A DNA stretch of 27,650 nucleotides from CAZBUH01 sp964495095. GTDB taxonomy: Bacteria; Bacillota; Clostridia; Oscillospirales; Oscillospiraceae. Made by a program: the position numbers and the translations under genes. The notes under the pieces were generated by a model. That model was not told the origin of the DNA. It saw only the letters and a list, made by a program, of their open reading frames with translations, and did not search any database. The DNA lies in contig CAZBUH010000013.1 of NCBI GenBank assembly GCA_964495095.1, positions 1 to 27,650 on the forward strand, written 5' to 3'. Shown one piece after another: positions 1 to 9,400 of the stretch; position 1 is the first letter of the stretch, and every line of letters begins with the position of its first letter.

Positions 1-1896
1 CCCGAAATGCAGGGGGACATAGCCATGCGCGTGACCCAGAACGGCGGCGAGGTAAACCGGCTCGTAGTCGGTGAATCCTACAAGCTCCAATTCTGGCTGC
101 AAAATATAAACCCTTACGCCATTTCCGTCCCCATCGCCTGGAATCCCGACGTCGTGACCGTGATCGACCCCTGGACGGGGGCGGAGGTCACCAGCGGGAA
201 AAAATCCGAGGGCGAGCCGACGGGCTTCATTGCCGGCAGCAAGTGCTATCTCAGCGGCTACGACCCGTGGACCTACGAGCCCCTCTACTGGAACGGAAAA
301 CCGGTCTACACCAGCAGCGAGCAGTCGGCGGACGGCGGTTATCCGTACATCGACGCGGAGCTGGGACACTACAGGATACTCTACTACGTGTCCTCGCCGG
401 ACACACCGGCCCAGGCCCAGATGTTCCTTGAAATAAGCTTCAAAGTCACCGCAAAGGGCGACCCGGATTTCCATATCGCGACCGTCGCTGACGGCCCGGG
501 GCGTTACGATCCGGCGGAGCCGGACGGACTTTCCGCGGTGGTCCCCGGCGGCGACAGCGGAGCGATGGAGGTGTCTTACGGTTACGGCATCTCCTGTCCG
601 GAGCTCGTGGTTTTGACTCCGGAGGAGTATCTCGAGGAAGCAAAAACGCCGATCGAGCGCCCTGAGATCATCACCTCTGCGGATAACGGTGAGCCGGAGC
701 TTGCGGTCACGCTCATTGACGCAAAGCATCTTGACTGCTTTCCGTATTCGACCGCTGCCGAGGCGAAAGCGGTGCTGAAAAATCAGGATGGGGAAATAAC
801 AGTCGACAGCGACTGTATACTTCCATCCAGCCTCATTTCCAACGCGATAAACACCCAGTCCGGCAAGCTGTCGCTGCTTGTAAAAATGCCGGACAAAATG
901 ATAGACAAAAACGAGTACGCCCTGGTTTTCAGTATGTCAAATATAGACGACATGATGGCAAACGGCATGTCGATGCTCTACATCGAGACGCCCTGGGCCT
1001 ACGTGGGGCTGAACACCGGGATTTTAGCCGGGCAGACCTCCGACAGCGCCGAGGCGCGGCTTTCGGTGCAGCCGGTAAACGGCGGCGTAAAAGTGGCCAT
1101 GACGCTGAACGGAAGAAAAATCAAGGGCTTTTCCGGTTACGCCCTGCGAATCATCCTCCCATATGAGGAGGAGGGATTGGAGGACACCGTGCCGGTTGCC
1201 GTCGGCTCCGACGTGTTCGGCGACGGCAGCGCGGCGGACCAGCCAATGAGCCTCTGCAAGGTGGACGACGGCCACAAGGCGATAATTTTCCTCGCCTCCA
1301 GCTTCTGCAGTTACTCCGTAGAGCGGAGCGAAAAAGCGGAATTTACAGACCTTGACAGCGCCGTCTGGGCGGAGGAATACATTAACGCCCTGTCCCGGAA
1401 AAGAGTTATAAACGGCGTGGGCGGCGGCCTCTTTGAGCCAAACTCCTGCGTTACAAGAGAACAATTTGCTGTGATGATGACCCGCGCCTTCGGCATGTAC
1501 GATGCTGTGGCGGATCGCAAGGGCTTTTCCGACGTAAGTACGGATGATTTCTACTGCGGCTATATAGCCTCAGCCAAAATGGCGGGGCTGGTAAACGGTA
1601 CAGGCGGCGGAGAATTCGGATATGGCGGCGTCATAACACGTCAGGATCTGGCGGTTATTGCCTACCGGGGCCTCCAGAGCCTCGGGGCGGCGCTCCCGAC
1701 CGAAAGGGAGGCCCGGGCTTTCGCGGATGACGGCCGGATAGCCCCTTACGCACAGGAGGCCGTGTATGCCCTGTATTCAGCGGGGGTCATAGACGGCGTG
1801 GGCGACGGGCGGTTTGACCCGGAGGGCACAGCCACCCGGGCACAGGCGGCGAAAATACTTTCGGGGGTCATGGAAATAGCCCTTGGAGTACTTTAA
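1..1896 (+). CDS. Cohesin-like / triple S-layer homology surface protein (5' partial)
   Basis: The reading frame is open to the window edge, and the first ATG (position 7) lacks both a signal peptide and a visible ribosome site, so the true start almost certainly lies upstream. Counting from that ATG, residues about 1-195 form a cohesin-like beta module, recognisable by GESYKLQFWL, a VPIAWNPDVV stretch and MFLEISFKV. The same pattern recurs in the next gene. Residues about 200-440 are a beta-rich region that I do not recognise. Three SLH domains follow at about 445-497, 506-559 and 571-622, each with an F.D(V/L/D)..-type opening and a TR-type end (VTREQFAVMM, ITRQDLAVIA, ATRAQAAKIL). SLH triplets bind pyruvylated secondary cell-wall polymers, so this is probably a wall-anchored scaffold or binding protein. 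It ends 31 bases before the start of the next gene and is likely co-transcribed with it. The SLH call is secure; the cohesin call is by pattern only. Confidence 0.85.
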   Translation, partial: PEMQGDIAMRVTQNGGEVNRLVVGESYKLQFWLQNINPYAISVPIAWNPDVVTVIDPWTGAEVTSGKKSEGEPTGFIAGSKCYLSGYDPWTYEPLYWNGKPVYTSSEQSADGGYPYIDAELGHYRILYYVSSPDTPAQAQMFLEISFKVTAKGDPDFHIATVADGPGRYDPAEPDGLSAVVPGGDSGAMEVSYGYGISCPELVVLTPEEYLEEAKTPIERPEIITSADNGEPELAVTLIDAKHLDCFPYSTAAEAKAVLKNQDGEITVDSDCILPSSLISNAINTQSGKLSLLVKMPDKMIDKNEYALVFSMSNIDDMMANGMSMLYIETPWAYVGLNTGILAGQTSDSAEARLSVQPVNGGVKVAMTLNGRKIKGFSGYALRIILPYEEEGLEDTVPVAVGSDVFGDGSAADQPMSLCKVDDGHKAIIFLASSFCSYSVERSEKAEFTDLDSAVWAEEYINALSRKRVINGVGGGLFEPNSCVTREQFAVMMTRAFGMYDAVADRKGFSDVSTDDFYCGYIASAKMAGLVNGTGGGEFGYGGVITRQDLAVIAYRGLQSLGAALPTEREARAFADDGRIAPYAQEAVYALYSAGVIDGVGDGRFDPEGTATRAQAAKILSGVMEIALGVL

Positions 1897-1910
1897 TTTG
1901 CAGATTTTTA

Positions 1911-1918
1911 AAAGGAGG
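1911..1918 (+). promoter_or_regulatory. Ribosome binding site that fixes the start at 1928
   Basis: AAAGGAGG sits 9 bases before the ATG at 1928. It would directly abut the in-frame ATG at 1919 and lies downstream of the ATG at 1883, so 1928 is the best start. From there the protein opens with a basic stretch and a hydrophobic signal-peptide core. Confidence 0.8.
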
Positions 1919-1927
1919 ATGAAAACT

Positions 1928-4900
1928 ATGAAATGCAGAATGGGGTCCAGGTTTCTGTCTGCGATCCTGACTCTGGCGCTGATAGTGAGCCTGGTGCCCG
2001 CTATCTCCGGCTTAAACCCTGAAGCCGGCGCAGCATCCGTTGACTATGCCACTCCTGCTACTGAGGAGGAGCTGGCCAACGTGCAGCGATGGTTTTCTAC
2101 CACAAACGGTTCTTCCAATACCGGTACGTTTGCCAAGATCATAGACGGCACGGTATATGTCTGGGGCTCCAACCGCAGAGGCGCTACCGGTTTGACCGGG
2201 CAGACAGTCAAGGACGGCAGCGGCAACGAATATGTTGTCACACGCCCCGCGAGCGACACTGCGGCGATTACCGATACGGATATAATTACTGTCCCCTCGG
2301 CGATACCCGCCGAATTTTTTGGTAACGAAAAGATCGTGCGCATCACCTCCAGCGTCAGTGTATTTGTGGTTCTGACAAGTGAAAACAACATATATGTCTG
2401 GGGCCACAGCGGCGGCGGCACAGCACAGACTGCCATAACTGGAAATACGTACAATGCAAGAGCGGTGAACACTGACCTGGTAAACGGCGATATCGTGGAT
2501 ATAAAAACATTAGGAATATGCACCTTCCTCAAGTCTGTGGACGATGACGGCGGAGAGCACTGGTATTCCTTTGGCGTGGGCAGCAATATGCTGCAGGCCG
2601 GCGGCACGTCTTCGTCCACCCAGGCCCAGCCGATACCCGAGACAATAATGGAAAAGGTGGGCGGCAGCATTAAAGACATAGCCGGCGCCTGGAACTATGC
2701 AACCTACGTTATTGGCGGCGACGGAAAGCTGTATGCATTTACAAATAATGCAACAAATCTGAAAACCTATCTTCACTATAGCGCGTTTCCGGAAAACGCC
2801 GACGGAGAACAATCCAACGGGACTACAGTGCCTGTGGATCTGAGCGATAATGTGCCGTGCCTCAAGGGCCTTACCTTTACGGGGCTTAAGGGCGAGGACT
2901 GGTCAATAGCTGCCATGGACACCAACGGCGACGTCTGGGGCTTTGGTACCAACAGCAGCAGTCATTTTGGCAGCCAGTACAACTCAACTATCGACTCGGA
3001 GACAGGCTGCGGTATCAACGAGACGCACAAGTTCTTCGACCACAACGTGTTCCAGAAAAAGGCCGTGAGCTTCTGGATAAGCTCATACCGCTCTGACGTG
3101 CTCTGCGAGGATAACACAGTTTACGCCGTAGGCGACAACTCCAACGGAATTATCGTAGTCGGCGGCGGCTCGACAATAGGCACTGTTACCCAGATACAGG
3201 TGGAGCTCAGTAAGAAAGAAACGATAGTTGGCGTATTCCCGGCCAATGATTCCCAGATGGTTATCACCAAGGCCGGCGATATGTACTTTGCCGGCAACAA
3301 CTCCACCGGCGGCGCCGGCACAGGCACCACCGAGAGCGCAAGCCCCGGAGAATCCGTTGAGGTCGTCTCTGATAACATGCCCCCCTCGGCCCCTCTCACC
3401 GCCAACAAGGTGCACTTTGAGATAGAGGTGACAGAAAATGGCGCGGCTACCTGCTACCAGCCGACCGGAGAAGAGGACGCCTACGGAAAGATGCTCTACA
3501 ACAAGATAGTGGCCGGCGTTAACAAGGGCACCAGTACTTTGACCCTTGACGCGGGCGACACATTTAAGCTGAATGTATATTTCGAGGACTTTGGCAAAAT
3601 TCAGACCTTTGTAATGCCTATACGCTTTGACCCTGAATATGTAAAGGTCGTGAACGGCACGGGCACAGCGTACAGCAGCAGTCTGGCTGTTGTCACTCCT
3701 GGCTCCTACGGCACAAGCGTTGGCATCGAGCAATGCTTTGACACCCAGGATTGGGCCGGCGGCTACCTGAATGCGGGCGCCGTAAACGGCACCTATCCCA
3801 AGATAAGCAATGCCGGCGGCTATGTCTCCGTGGCAGGCTATTCCACCGACAGCGTTGGCACAATAAGCGGCGATGTAAAGATGTTCTCCATCGCTTTCCG
3901 CGCACAGAAGGACAGCTCCGGCAGCGAGACGCTGTTTGCTTTCGCAACGCCGACAAACACTCCCGCTATCGACACCTCCATCTCCAACAACAACGGATAT
4001 GATGAGGCCATACTTAAGGAGCAGTCCGAAAACTGCACCGCGTACTGGAGCATTTCCAACGCTACCGGAAGCCAGGGAAAGAGCGGCTATTTTGCGTTTA
4101 ATTACGAGGACTACGCTTTCCCGAGGTTTGCTACCACCTACACGGTAATGTCAAGCATCGAGCTCTCAATGACCTACGGCGCAAATAACGCCAGCGTGAC
4201 GGATCAGCTGGGCGACGGCACTGACAGTACCGAGCCTTCCGCCATCACCAGGGGCTGGAGGATCAACTGGACCAACAAGGACGTTGTGTACACCGTTACA
4301 GCCACCTCCAAGGGCTCCAACGGCAAGCCCGCGTCTTTCCCCCAGGTCACATGGAGCTACAGGCTGTATGACAAGGACGGAAATGTTGTGGAGGCCGGCG
4401 ACGACACCGACCCTGTGTCTGAGTACATCGTCCTGACAGGCCAGACGGACACCAGCATCAGCTTTAAGATCAACCCCGACTTCGAGCCTGAAAAGGACAG
4501 CAACGGCACGGTTATCGAGGAGCCTGTTTACGTTGAGTTTATCGCTACCGGCAAATACCACAGCGTGAGCTCCGCTCCCAACTATGTAAAGCTGAAAAAC
4601 TATGCGGCCCCGGGCACTATAAAGATAGCCCAGTCCGCAGATAACGGCGTGACCCGCGTCCCCGTGGGTACGGATTCCTTTGTTACCTACAACTACACCG
4701 ACACTGCGCATCTGGGCTCCACCGATAAATTCTGGGTATATTACGGTGTTGACAGCAAGACCGGTGCCAGCCTGACTGCTGCAAATGTTGACAACTCGGA
4801 CGTTGTATGGTATCTGAGGGATTCCGACGGCGTGGAGGTGGACGTGACGGCGGCCACAGCCCCCGCTGTTATCACGCGCAACAGCCTTGAACAGGTCACA

Positions 4901-6253
4901 GTGAGCCCGCACTTTACGATTAAAAACAATGACTACCTGATCCTCCACGTGGAATCCCTGTACGACTCGACTGTGTACGATGAAATAAAGATCAGAATAC
5001 AGCTTTACGCTACTGCGCTGAAATTCGATCCTGAGATAGTCCGTATGTCCATTACCACGGATACGATGAACAGCAGCATCAACTTGGCGAGCTACCTGAA
5101 AATCGAGCCCGCCGACGTGTATGCTACCGATCTCACATGGTCGGTAGACCCATTCCCCGAAGGACAGCCCGGAAACGCGAATATAAAGGAGGTTGACTCG
5201 CAGGGAAATGAGACCGGAAATACCGTGAACGTTTGGAAGGATGGAGACAGCGTTAACTACGGCTCTCTCGGCACGGGCAGCACAGCCTCGATATTCTACG
5301 CTTACGGCTGGGCCACCCCGACGAAGGCCAGCACCGGCAGCGACTCTGACCGGTATGTCTCTGTCCGAGTGACAGACAGCTATTCCAACCTAAGCCAGAC
5401 CATAAAAGTGGCTATTATGGATATAAACTGCCCCATTTCCATGAATCAGTTTGAAGCCACCAACAACATCGGCACTGCGAGCGATACTGTAGCCGTGAAG
5501 AGCGGACTGGAGCTTAACGATATTATCCGCTTCTACAACTCATATGAGGACGCTATGGAAGATACCGACGGCTCGGCGGCTGTCAGAACGACCACGATTG
5601 TGAACGATACCATGTATCCCGCCTTTACCTTTGCGGTGGGCGATACGAAGAGCTCCATGATGGCCGGCGGCGGCGGATATCTCTACGTAACGCTTACACG
5701 GGATTCCGACGGCGGCACAGTCACCTATGATCCTGTTCCGGTAGCTTACGGCTCGGAGCCTTCCCTGGTTTACGGCTACGTACACCTTTACGGCAAGGTG
5801 ACAGGCTCCGTTATGGATTCGGGAATTACAGTGCTTCTCTCCGGCGGTGACTTCAAGGAATATGTGACGACCGATACCAACGGATACTTTAAGTTCACGA
5901 AGTACATCGCCCCCGGCGATTACACAATGACGATTTCCAAGCAGAACTACCTGACCCGTACCACCGCAATCACCATAGAGGCCACGACCACAGGCAAGTT
6001 CATGATTTCGTCAAACACCAACCCGCTGATCCTGTTTCCGGGCGATCTCACCGGCGACTCGATCATCAACATCAACGATATCACCTACTATGTGGCAAAC
6101 TGGGTAGGTCTTACCGATGATACCATAGGCAACTACACACTGTACGACTTCCTTGAGGACGGCGTGATAAGCATGGCCGACCTTGAGCTGCTGCTCCAGC
6201 GTAAAGACTGGGTCCCCGGCTCATATCCGACTTGGAGCGTACCCGACCAGTAA
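1928..6253 (+). CDS. Secreted RCC1-repeat / cohesin-like / dockerin protein
   Basis: This is a 1441-residue exported protein. Residues 1-35 are a signal peptide (MKCRMGSRFL, hydrophobic core, cut near GAA). Residues about 60-488 contain RCC1-like propeller repeats with recurring V-(Y/W)-x-(W/F/V)-G-x-N or YVWG signatures (GTVYVWGSN, NIYVWGHS, GDVWGFGTN, TVYAVGDN, DMYFAGNN). Residues about 495-680 form a cohesin-like module (AGDTFKLNVYF, MPIRFDPEYVKV) that matches the one in the preceding SLH protein. Residues 680-1280 are beta-rich, probably Ig-like. Residues about 1284-1365 look like a carboxypeptidase-regulatory-like domain (GKVTGS, TTDTNGYFKF, PGDYTMTISK). A type I dockerin closes the protein, with two calcium loops: D1373/T1375/D1377/N1381/D1384 and D1407/L1409/D1411/S1415/D1418. 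There is no SLH or sortase signal, so attachment is probably through the dockerin. No enzyme active site was seen; it may be adhesive or ligand-binding. Confidence 0.85.
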   Translation: MKCRMGSRFLSAILTLALIVSLVPAISGLNPEAGAASVDYATPATEEELANVQRWFSTTNGSSNTGTFAKIIDGTVYVWGSNRRGATGLTGQTVKDGSGNEYVVTRPASDTAAITDTDIITVPSAIPAEFFGNEKIVRITSSVSVFVVLTSENNIYVWGHSGGGTAQTAITGNTYNARAVNTDLVNGDIVDIKTLGICTFLKSVDDDGGEHWYSFGVGSNMLQAGGTSSSTQAQPIPETIMEKVGGSIKDIAGAWNYATYVIGGDGKLYAFTNNATNLKTYLHYSAFPENADGEQSNGTTVPVDLSDNVPCLKGLTFTGLKGEDWSIAAMDTNGDVWGFGTNSSSHFGSQYNSTIDSETGCGINETHKFFDHNVFQKKAVSFWISSYRSDVLCEDNTVYAVGDNSNGIIVVGGGSTIGTVTQIQVELSKKETIVGVFPANDSQMVITKAGDMYFAGNNSTGGAGTGTTESASPGESVEVVSDNMPPSAPLTANKVHFEIEVTENGAATCYQPTGEEDAYGKMLYNKIVAGVNKGTSTLTLDAGDTFKLNVYFEDFGKIQTFVMPIRFDPEYVKVVNGTGTAYSSSLAVVTPGSYGTSVGIEQCFDTQDWAGGYLNAGAVNGTYPKISNAGGYVSVAGYSTDSVGTISGDVKMFSIAFRAQKDSSGSETLFAFATPTNTPAIDTSISNNNGYDEAILKEQSENCTAYWSISNATGSQGKSGYFAFNYEDYAFPRFATTYTVMSSIELSMTYGANNASVTDQLGDGTDSTEPSAITRGWRINWTNKDVVYTVTATSKGSNGKPASFPQVTWSYRLYDKDGNVVEAGDDTDPVSEYIVLTGQTDTSISFKINPDFEPEKDSNGTVIEEPVYVEFIATGKYHSVSSAPNYVKLKNYAAPGTIKIAQSADNGVTRVPVGTDSFVTYNYTDTAHLGSTDKFWVYYGVDSKTGASLTAANVDNSDVVWYLRDSDGVEVDVTAATAPAVITRNSLEQVTVSPHFTIKNNDYLILHVESLYDSTVYDEIKIRIQLYATALKFDPEIVRMSITTDTMNSSINLASYLKIEPADVYATDLTWSVDPFPEGQPGNANIKEVDSQGNETGNTVNVWKDGDSVNYGSLGTGSTASIFYAYGWATPTKASTGSDSDRYVSVRVTDSYSNLSQTIKVAIMDINCPISMNQFEATNNIGTASDTVAVKSGLELNDIIRFYNSYEDAMEDTDGSAAVRTTTIVNDTMYPAFTFAVGDTKSSMMAGGGGYLYVTLTRDSDGGTVTYDPVPVAYGSEPSLVYGYVHLYGKVTGSVMDSGITVLLSGGDFKEYVTTDTNGYFKFTKYIAPGDYTMTISKQNYLTRTTAITIEATTTGKFMISSNTNPLILFPGDLTGDSIININDITYYVANWVGLTDDTIGNYTLYDFLEDGVISMADLELLLQRKDWVPGSYPTWSVPDQ

Positions 6254-6260
6254 AATTTGA

Positions 6261-6283
6261 GGGGGGTCCTCCGATCCCCCCCC
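6261..6283 (+). terminator. Weak G/C hairpin after the dockerin gene
   Basis: GGGGGGTC and GA(T)CCCCCC can pair around a CTCC loop with one bulged T, seven bases after the stop codon. No T-tract follows, so its role as an intrinsic terminator is uncertain. Confidence 0.35.
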
Positions 6284-6300
6284 GGATAAAACCGGCAACG

Positions 6301-6330
6301 CATATAGCCGCCCGCGAGGGCGGCTATATG
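6301..6330 (+). other. Perfect 13-bp stem with GCGA tetraloop
   Basis: Positions 6301-6313 and 6318-6330 are exact reverse complements around a four-base GCGA loop, which fits the GNRA class. No T-run follows, so it may act as a transcript 3' end stabiliser, a processing site or a Rho-independent-like stop together with the hairpin at 6261. The rest of the 223-base gap (6331-6476) is AT-rich and shows no convincing promoter. Confidence 0.6.
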
Positions 6331-6476
6331 CAGTATGGCTTCAGCGCATAATATCAGGGAAATTTAAGCCAGAGAATTTGCAAATTTTTCATGATTTCGG
6401 GAATTACGGCCGAAAGGCGTTTTAAATAGCCGCTTTTGCGACAAGATTTTTTGGATTCTGAAAGGACGGTGCTGTT

Positions 6477-9400
6477 ATGAAAAATGGCAGATGTATTTTT
6501 TCCTGCCTGGTGTGCGCGGTTATCTGCGCGAATCTCTGCTTTTATGCTCCCGCCGGGGCCGCGGACCATCAGCACGGCACTGCAATCACGGCGGATACGG
6601 CCAGTATAACCCAGAGCGGAAGCTGGTATCTGAGCGAGGACGTAAAATTAAGCGGCAGCCTGACGATCAGCGGGGACATAGATGTGGAGCTGTGCCTGAA
6701 CGGCCATATGCTCACGGCCAGCTCCGGCATAGCCGTGAAAAACGGCGCCAGCCTTACCCTCACCGACTGCTGCAGCTCCGAAACCCATCAGGGGTCGGAA
6801 TTTACCCATGGCTGTACCAGCGCCGTGTCGTCCCGGACGATACAGATCGAGGGCGGAGTGGTATCCGCCGAGGGCCGCGCGACGGTGTTCACCGTTTCCG
6901 ACGGCGCCTGCCTCAGCATTTACGGCGGCACCGTAATGGGCGGGAAGCACACACAGGGCGTGGGCGGCGGAGGCATATACATTTACGGCGGCACGCTTAA
7001 TGTCTGCGGCGGAGTAATACGGGACAATATGGCCGCAGGAGAATCCGGCGGCGCCATAGGCGCGATGTACAGCAAGAAAAATTCCACAGTTGTGAATATC
7101 AGCGGCGGCGAAATTACGTGTAACGCATCAGACACATACGCGGCGGCAATTTACGCGGCAAACGGCGGCGCGGGCGTTACCGACGGCATTGTGACGACAT
7201 ACGGCACGGAGCTTAATATTTCCGGCGGCTATATACACGGCAACAGCGAAATTTCCGCAGGTACGGCTTCAAGCCCGTACGCCGCCGGAGTGTATGTGGG
7301 GAAATATTGCTCACTGAATATGACCGGCGGGCGGATAAGTGAAAATCACGCCGCCGGCTCCGTGGGCGGGGTGTATCTTTCCAGCTATGCAAAATCGGTG
7401 AATGTGAGCGGCAGCGCGGTGATAAGCGATAATCACGCCGGCTGCACCGTGAGCGCCACCGGCGTAGTCAACGCCGAAGGCCCGGTGTGCAATCTGTATA
7501 TAAGCCGGGAATCCACCGTCACCGGCGCAATTCGTGTGCCGAAGGTCTGTATTCCAGCCCCGATGAGCGCCGGGGCAAGTGTGGGCGTAACCTACGCCGG
7601 GGACGTGGAGGAAACGGTGGATGTGCTGTACCCGGACGGATATACCATAACCGGGTCGGATGTATCGAAATTTTTCAGCGATAATGAGAGCCGCTCCCTT
7701 GCCTTAAATGATGGAACGATCGTGATTTGCGCAGGGCGGATGCACTATATCTGCGGCGTGGACTGCACCCATGCGGAAAAGCACGGCACGGCCCTGTATT
7801 CGCCTCTGGATGAGGATTTTTCCGGCGGCGATTTGGCGGCGGGCAGCTACTATCTCACAAAGGATGTGGAGCTGAGCCAGCCGATTACGGTTTCCGGACA
7901 GGTAAATATCTGCCTGGAGGGCTTTGAGATCAGTAATTTAAATAGCCAGGCGTTTACCGTGCCCAATGGCGGGGAGCTCAATATCTGCGACTGCTATTCC
8001 GGCCAGACGGACGCAAAATACAGCCACACCTTCCTGCCTGCAAGCTCCGGAAGTGTGACGGTGTGGGGCGGCGTCATAAAGGGCAGCGCGTTACGGACAT
8101 CCGGCGGCGTGCTGGTTGACGGCGGCAAATTTAACCTGTTCGGCGGCACGATTGCCGGCGCGAATAACTCCGGCGGCGTGCGCGTCATAAACGGCGGGAA
8201 ATTCAGCATTTACGGCGGCGCGGTGAGCCATAACCACAGCAAGACAAACGGCGGCGGCGTATACGCGGACGCGGGCAGCAGCGTTGCCGTTTACGGCGGC
8301 AGCATCACGAATAACTACGCCGGGAGCTTCGGCGGGGGCGTGTATGCGGAAAATGGATTCACTCTTGCCGGTGAGGTTTACATAACCGGAAATACCGCCC
8401 AAAGCCGTTCAAATAACAGCAATGTGTATATTCCCAACGGGAAATATATAAATGTCACGGGGCCTGTTACCGGCAAGGTCTGCGTCACTATGGAGCGCGA
8501 CGGGATTTTCACCGCCGGCGGGGCCGCGGGAAGCATCGGAGCTTTTGATGAGGACGCGGCATTCGGCACATTTGTTGGGGCCGCAGACGGGGAACTGACC
8601 ATAGAGACCTATGGCGTGGCGGAGCAGCCGACTACGGAATCCCCGACCGTGACTATGAAATCCCCGGAGCGCGTGCAGGCGTACCAGTGGTACATGACCG
8701 CGCCGGGGACAGAGGAGACCTGGAGCGGCGTTTTCAGCGCGGCGGGGAAATTTATAGATATTAAGACAGTGTCCTTAAGCGCCGGGGATACCCTGAAAAT
8801 CACGGCCCGGGACGGGGCGGCGGATGGCGTCAGCCTCATGAAAAAAACCGCAAACGAGGACGGGGAAGAACTGCTGGTACCTGCGGCTTCCAGCTATACG
8901 CTGGAGGAGGGGGCGTTTTTTGTGGCGGCTCCGGCGGATGGAGAGTACACTTTCCGGATGCTTTTCGACGCGGATCAGGCCGCCGGAAGAACTGTGGATA
9001 TCACGGTGCTTAAATATACCATTGGCGCGGCTGTGGATAACCAGACGGCGGCCACATATACCGGCTCCCCGGGCTGGAGGATATGCCGGGCGGAGTATAC
9101 GGACGGCGTGACGGTGATATATTCAAATCCCATGCGGTCGGCCAGCCACACCCACGGGGATGCTGTCTACACGCCTGCCGCAAACGCCGCGGACGGCGGC
9201 CTTATGATAGGGGACGGTGAGGCGGATTCCCTGACGCTTCCGGCGGGGAACTATTTCCTGGCCGCAGACCTGACGCTGGACGGCCCGCTGAAGGTGGACT
9301 CCGGCACAGTAAGCCTTTGCCTTCACGGCCACACGCTGAAAACTGAAAACGGCACGGCCATAGTGGTTTCCGCAGGCGCGGAGCTTAATATCTGCGACTG

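Noticed and set aside
6930..8350. Recurrent GGCGGC-rich units suggestive of a repeat array
   Set aside because: The units vary in length and sequence and stay in frame, encoding glycine-rich beta-helix coils; there are no identical repeats with unique spacers, so not a CRISPR array.
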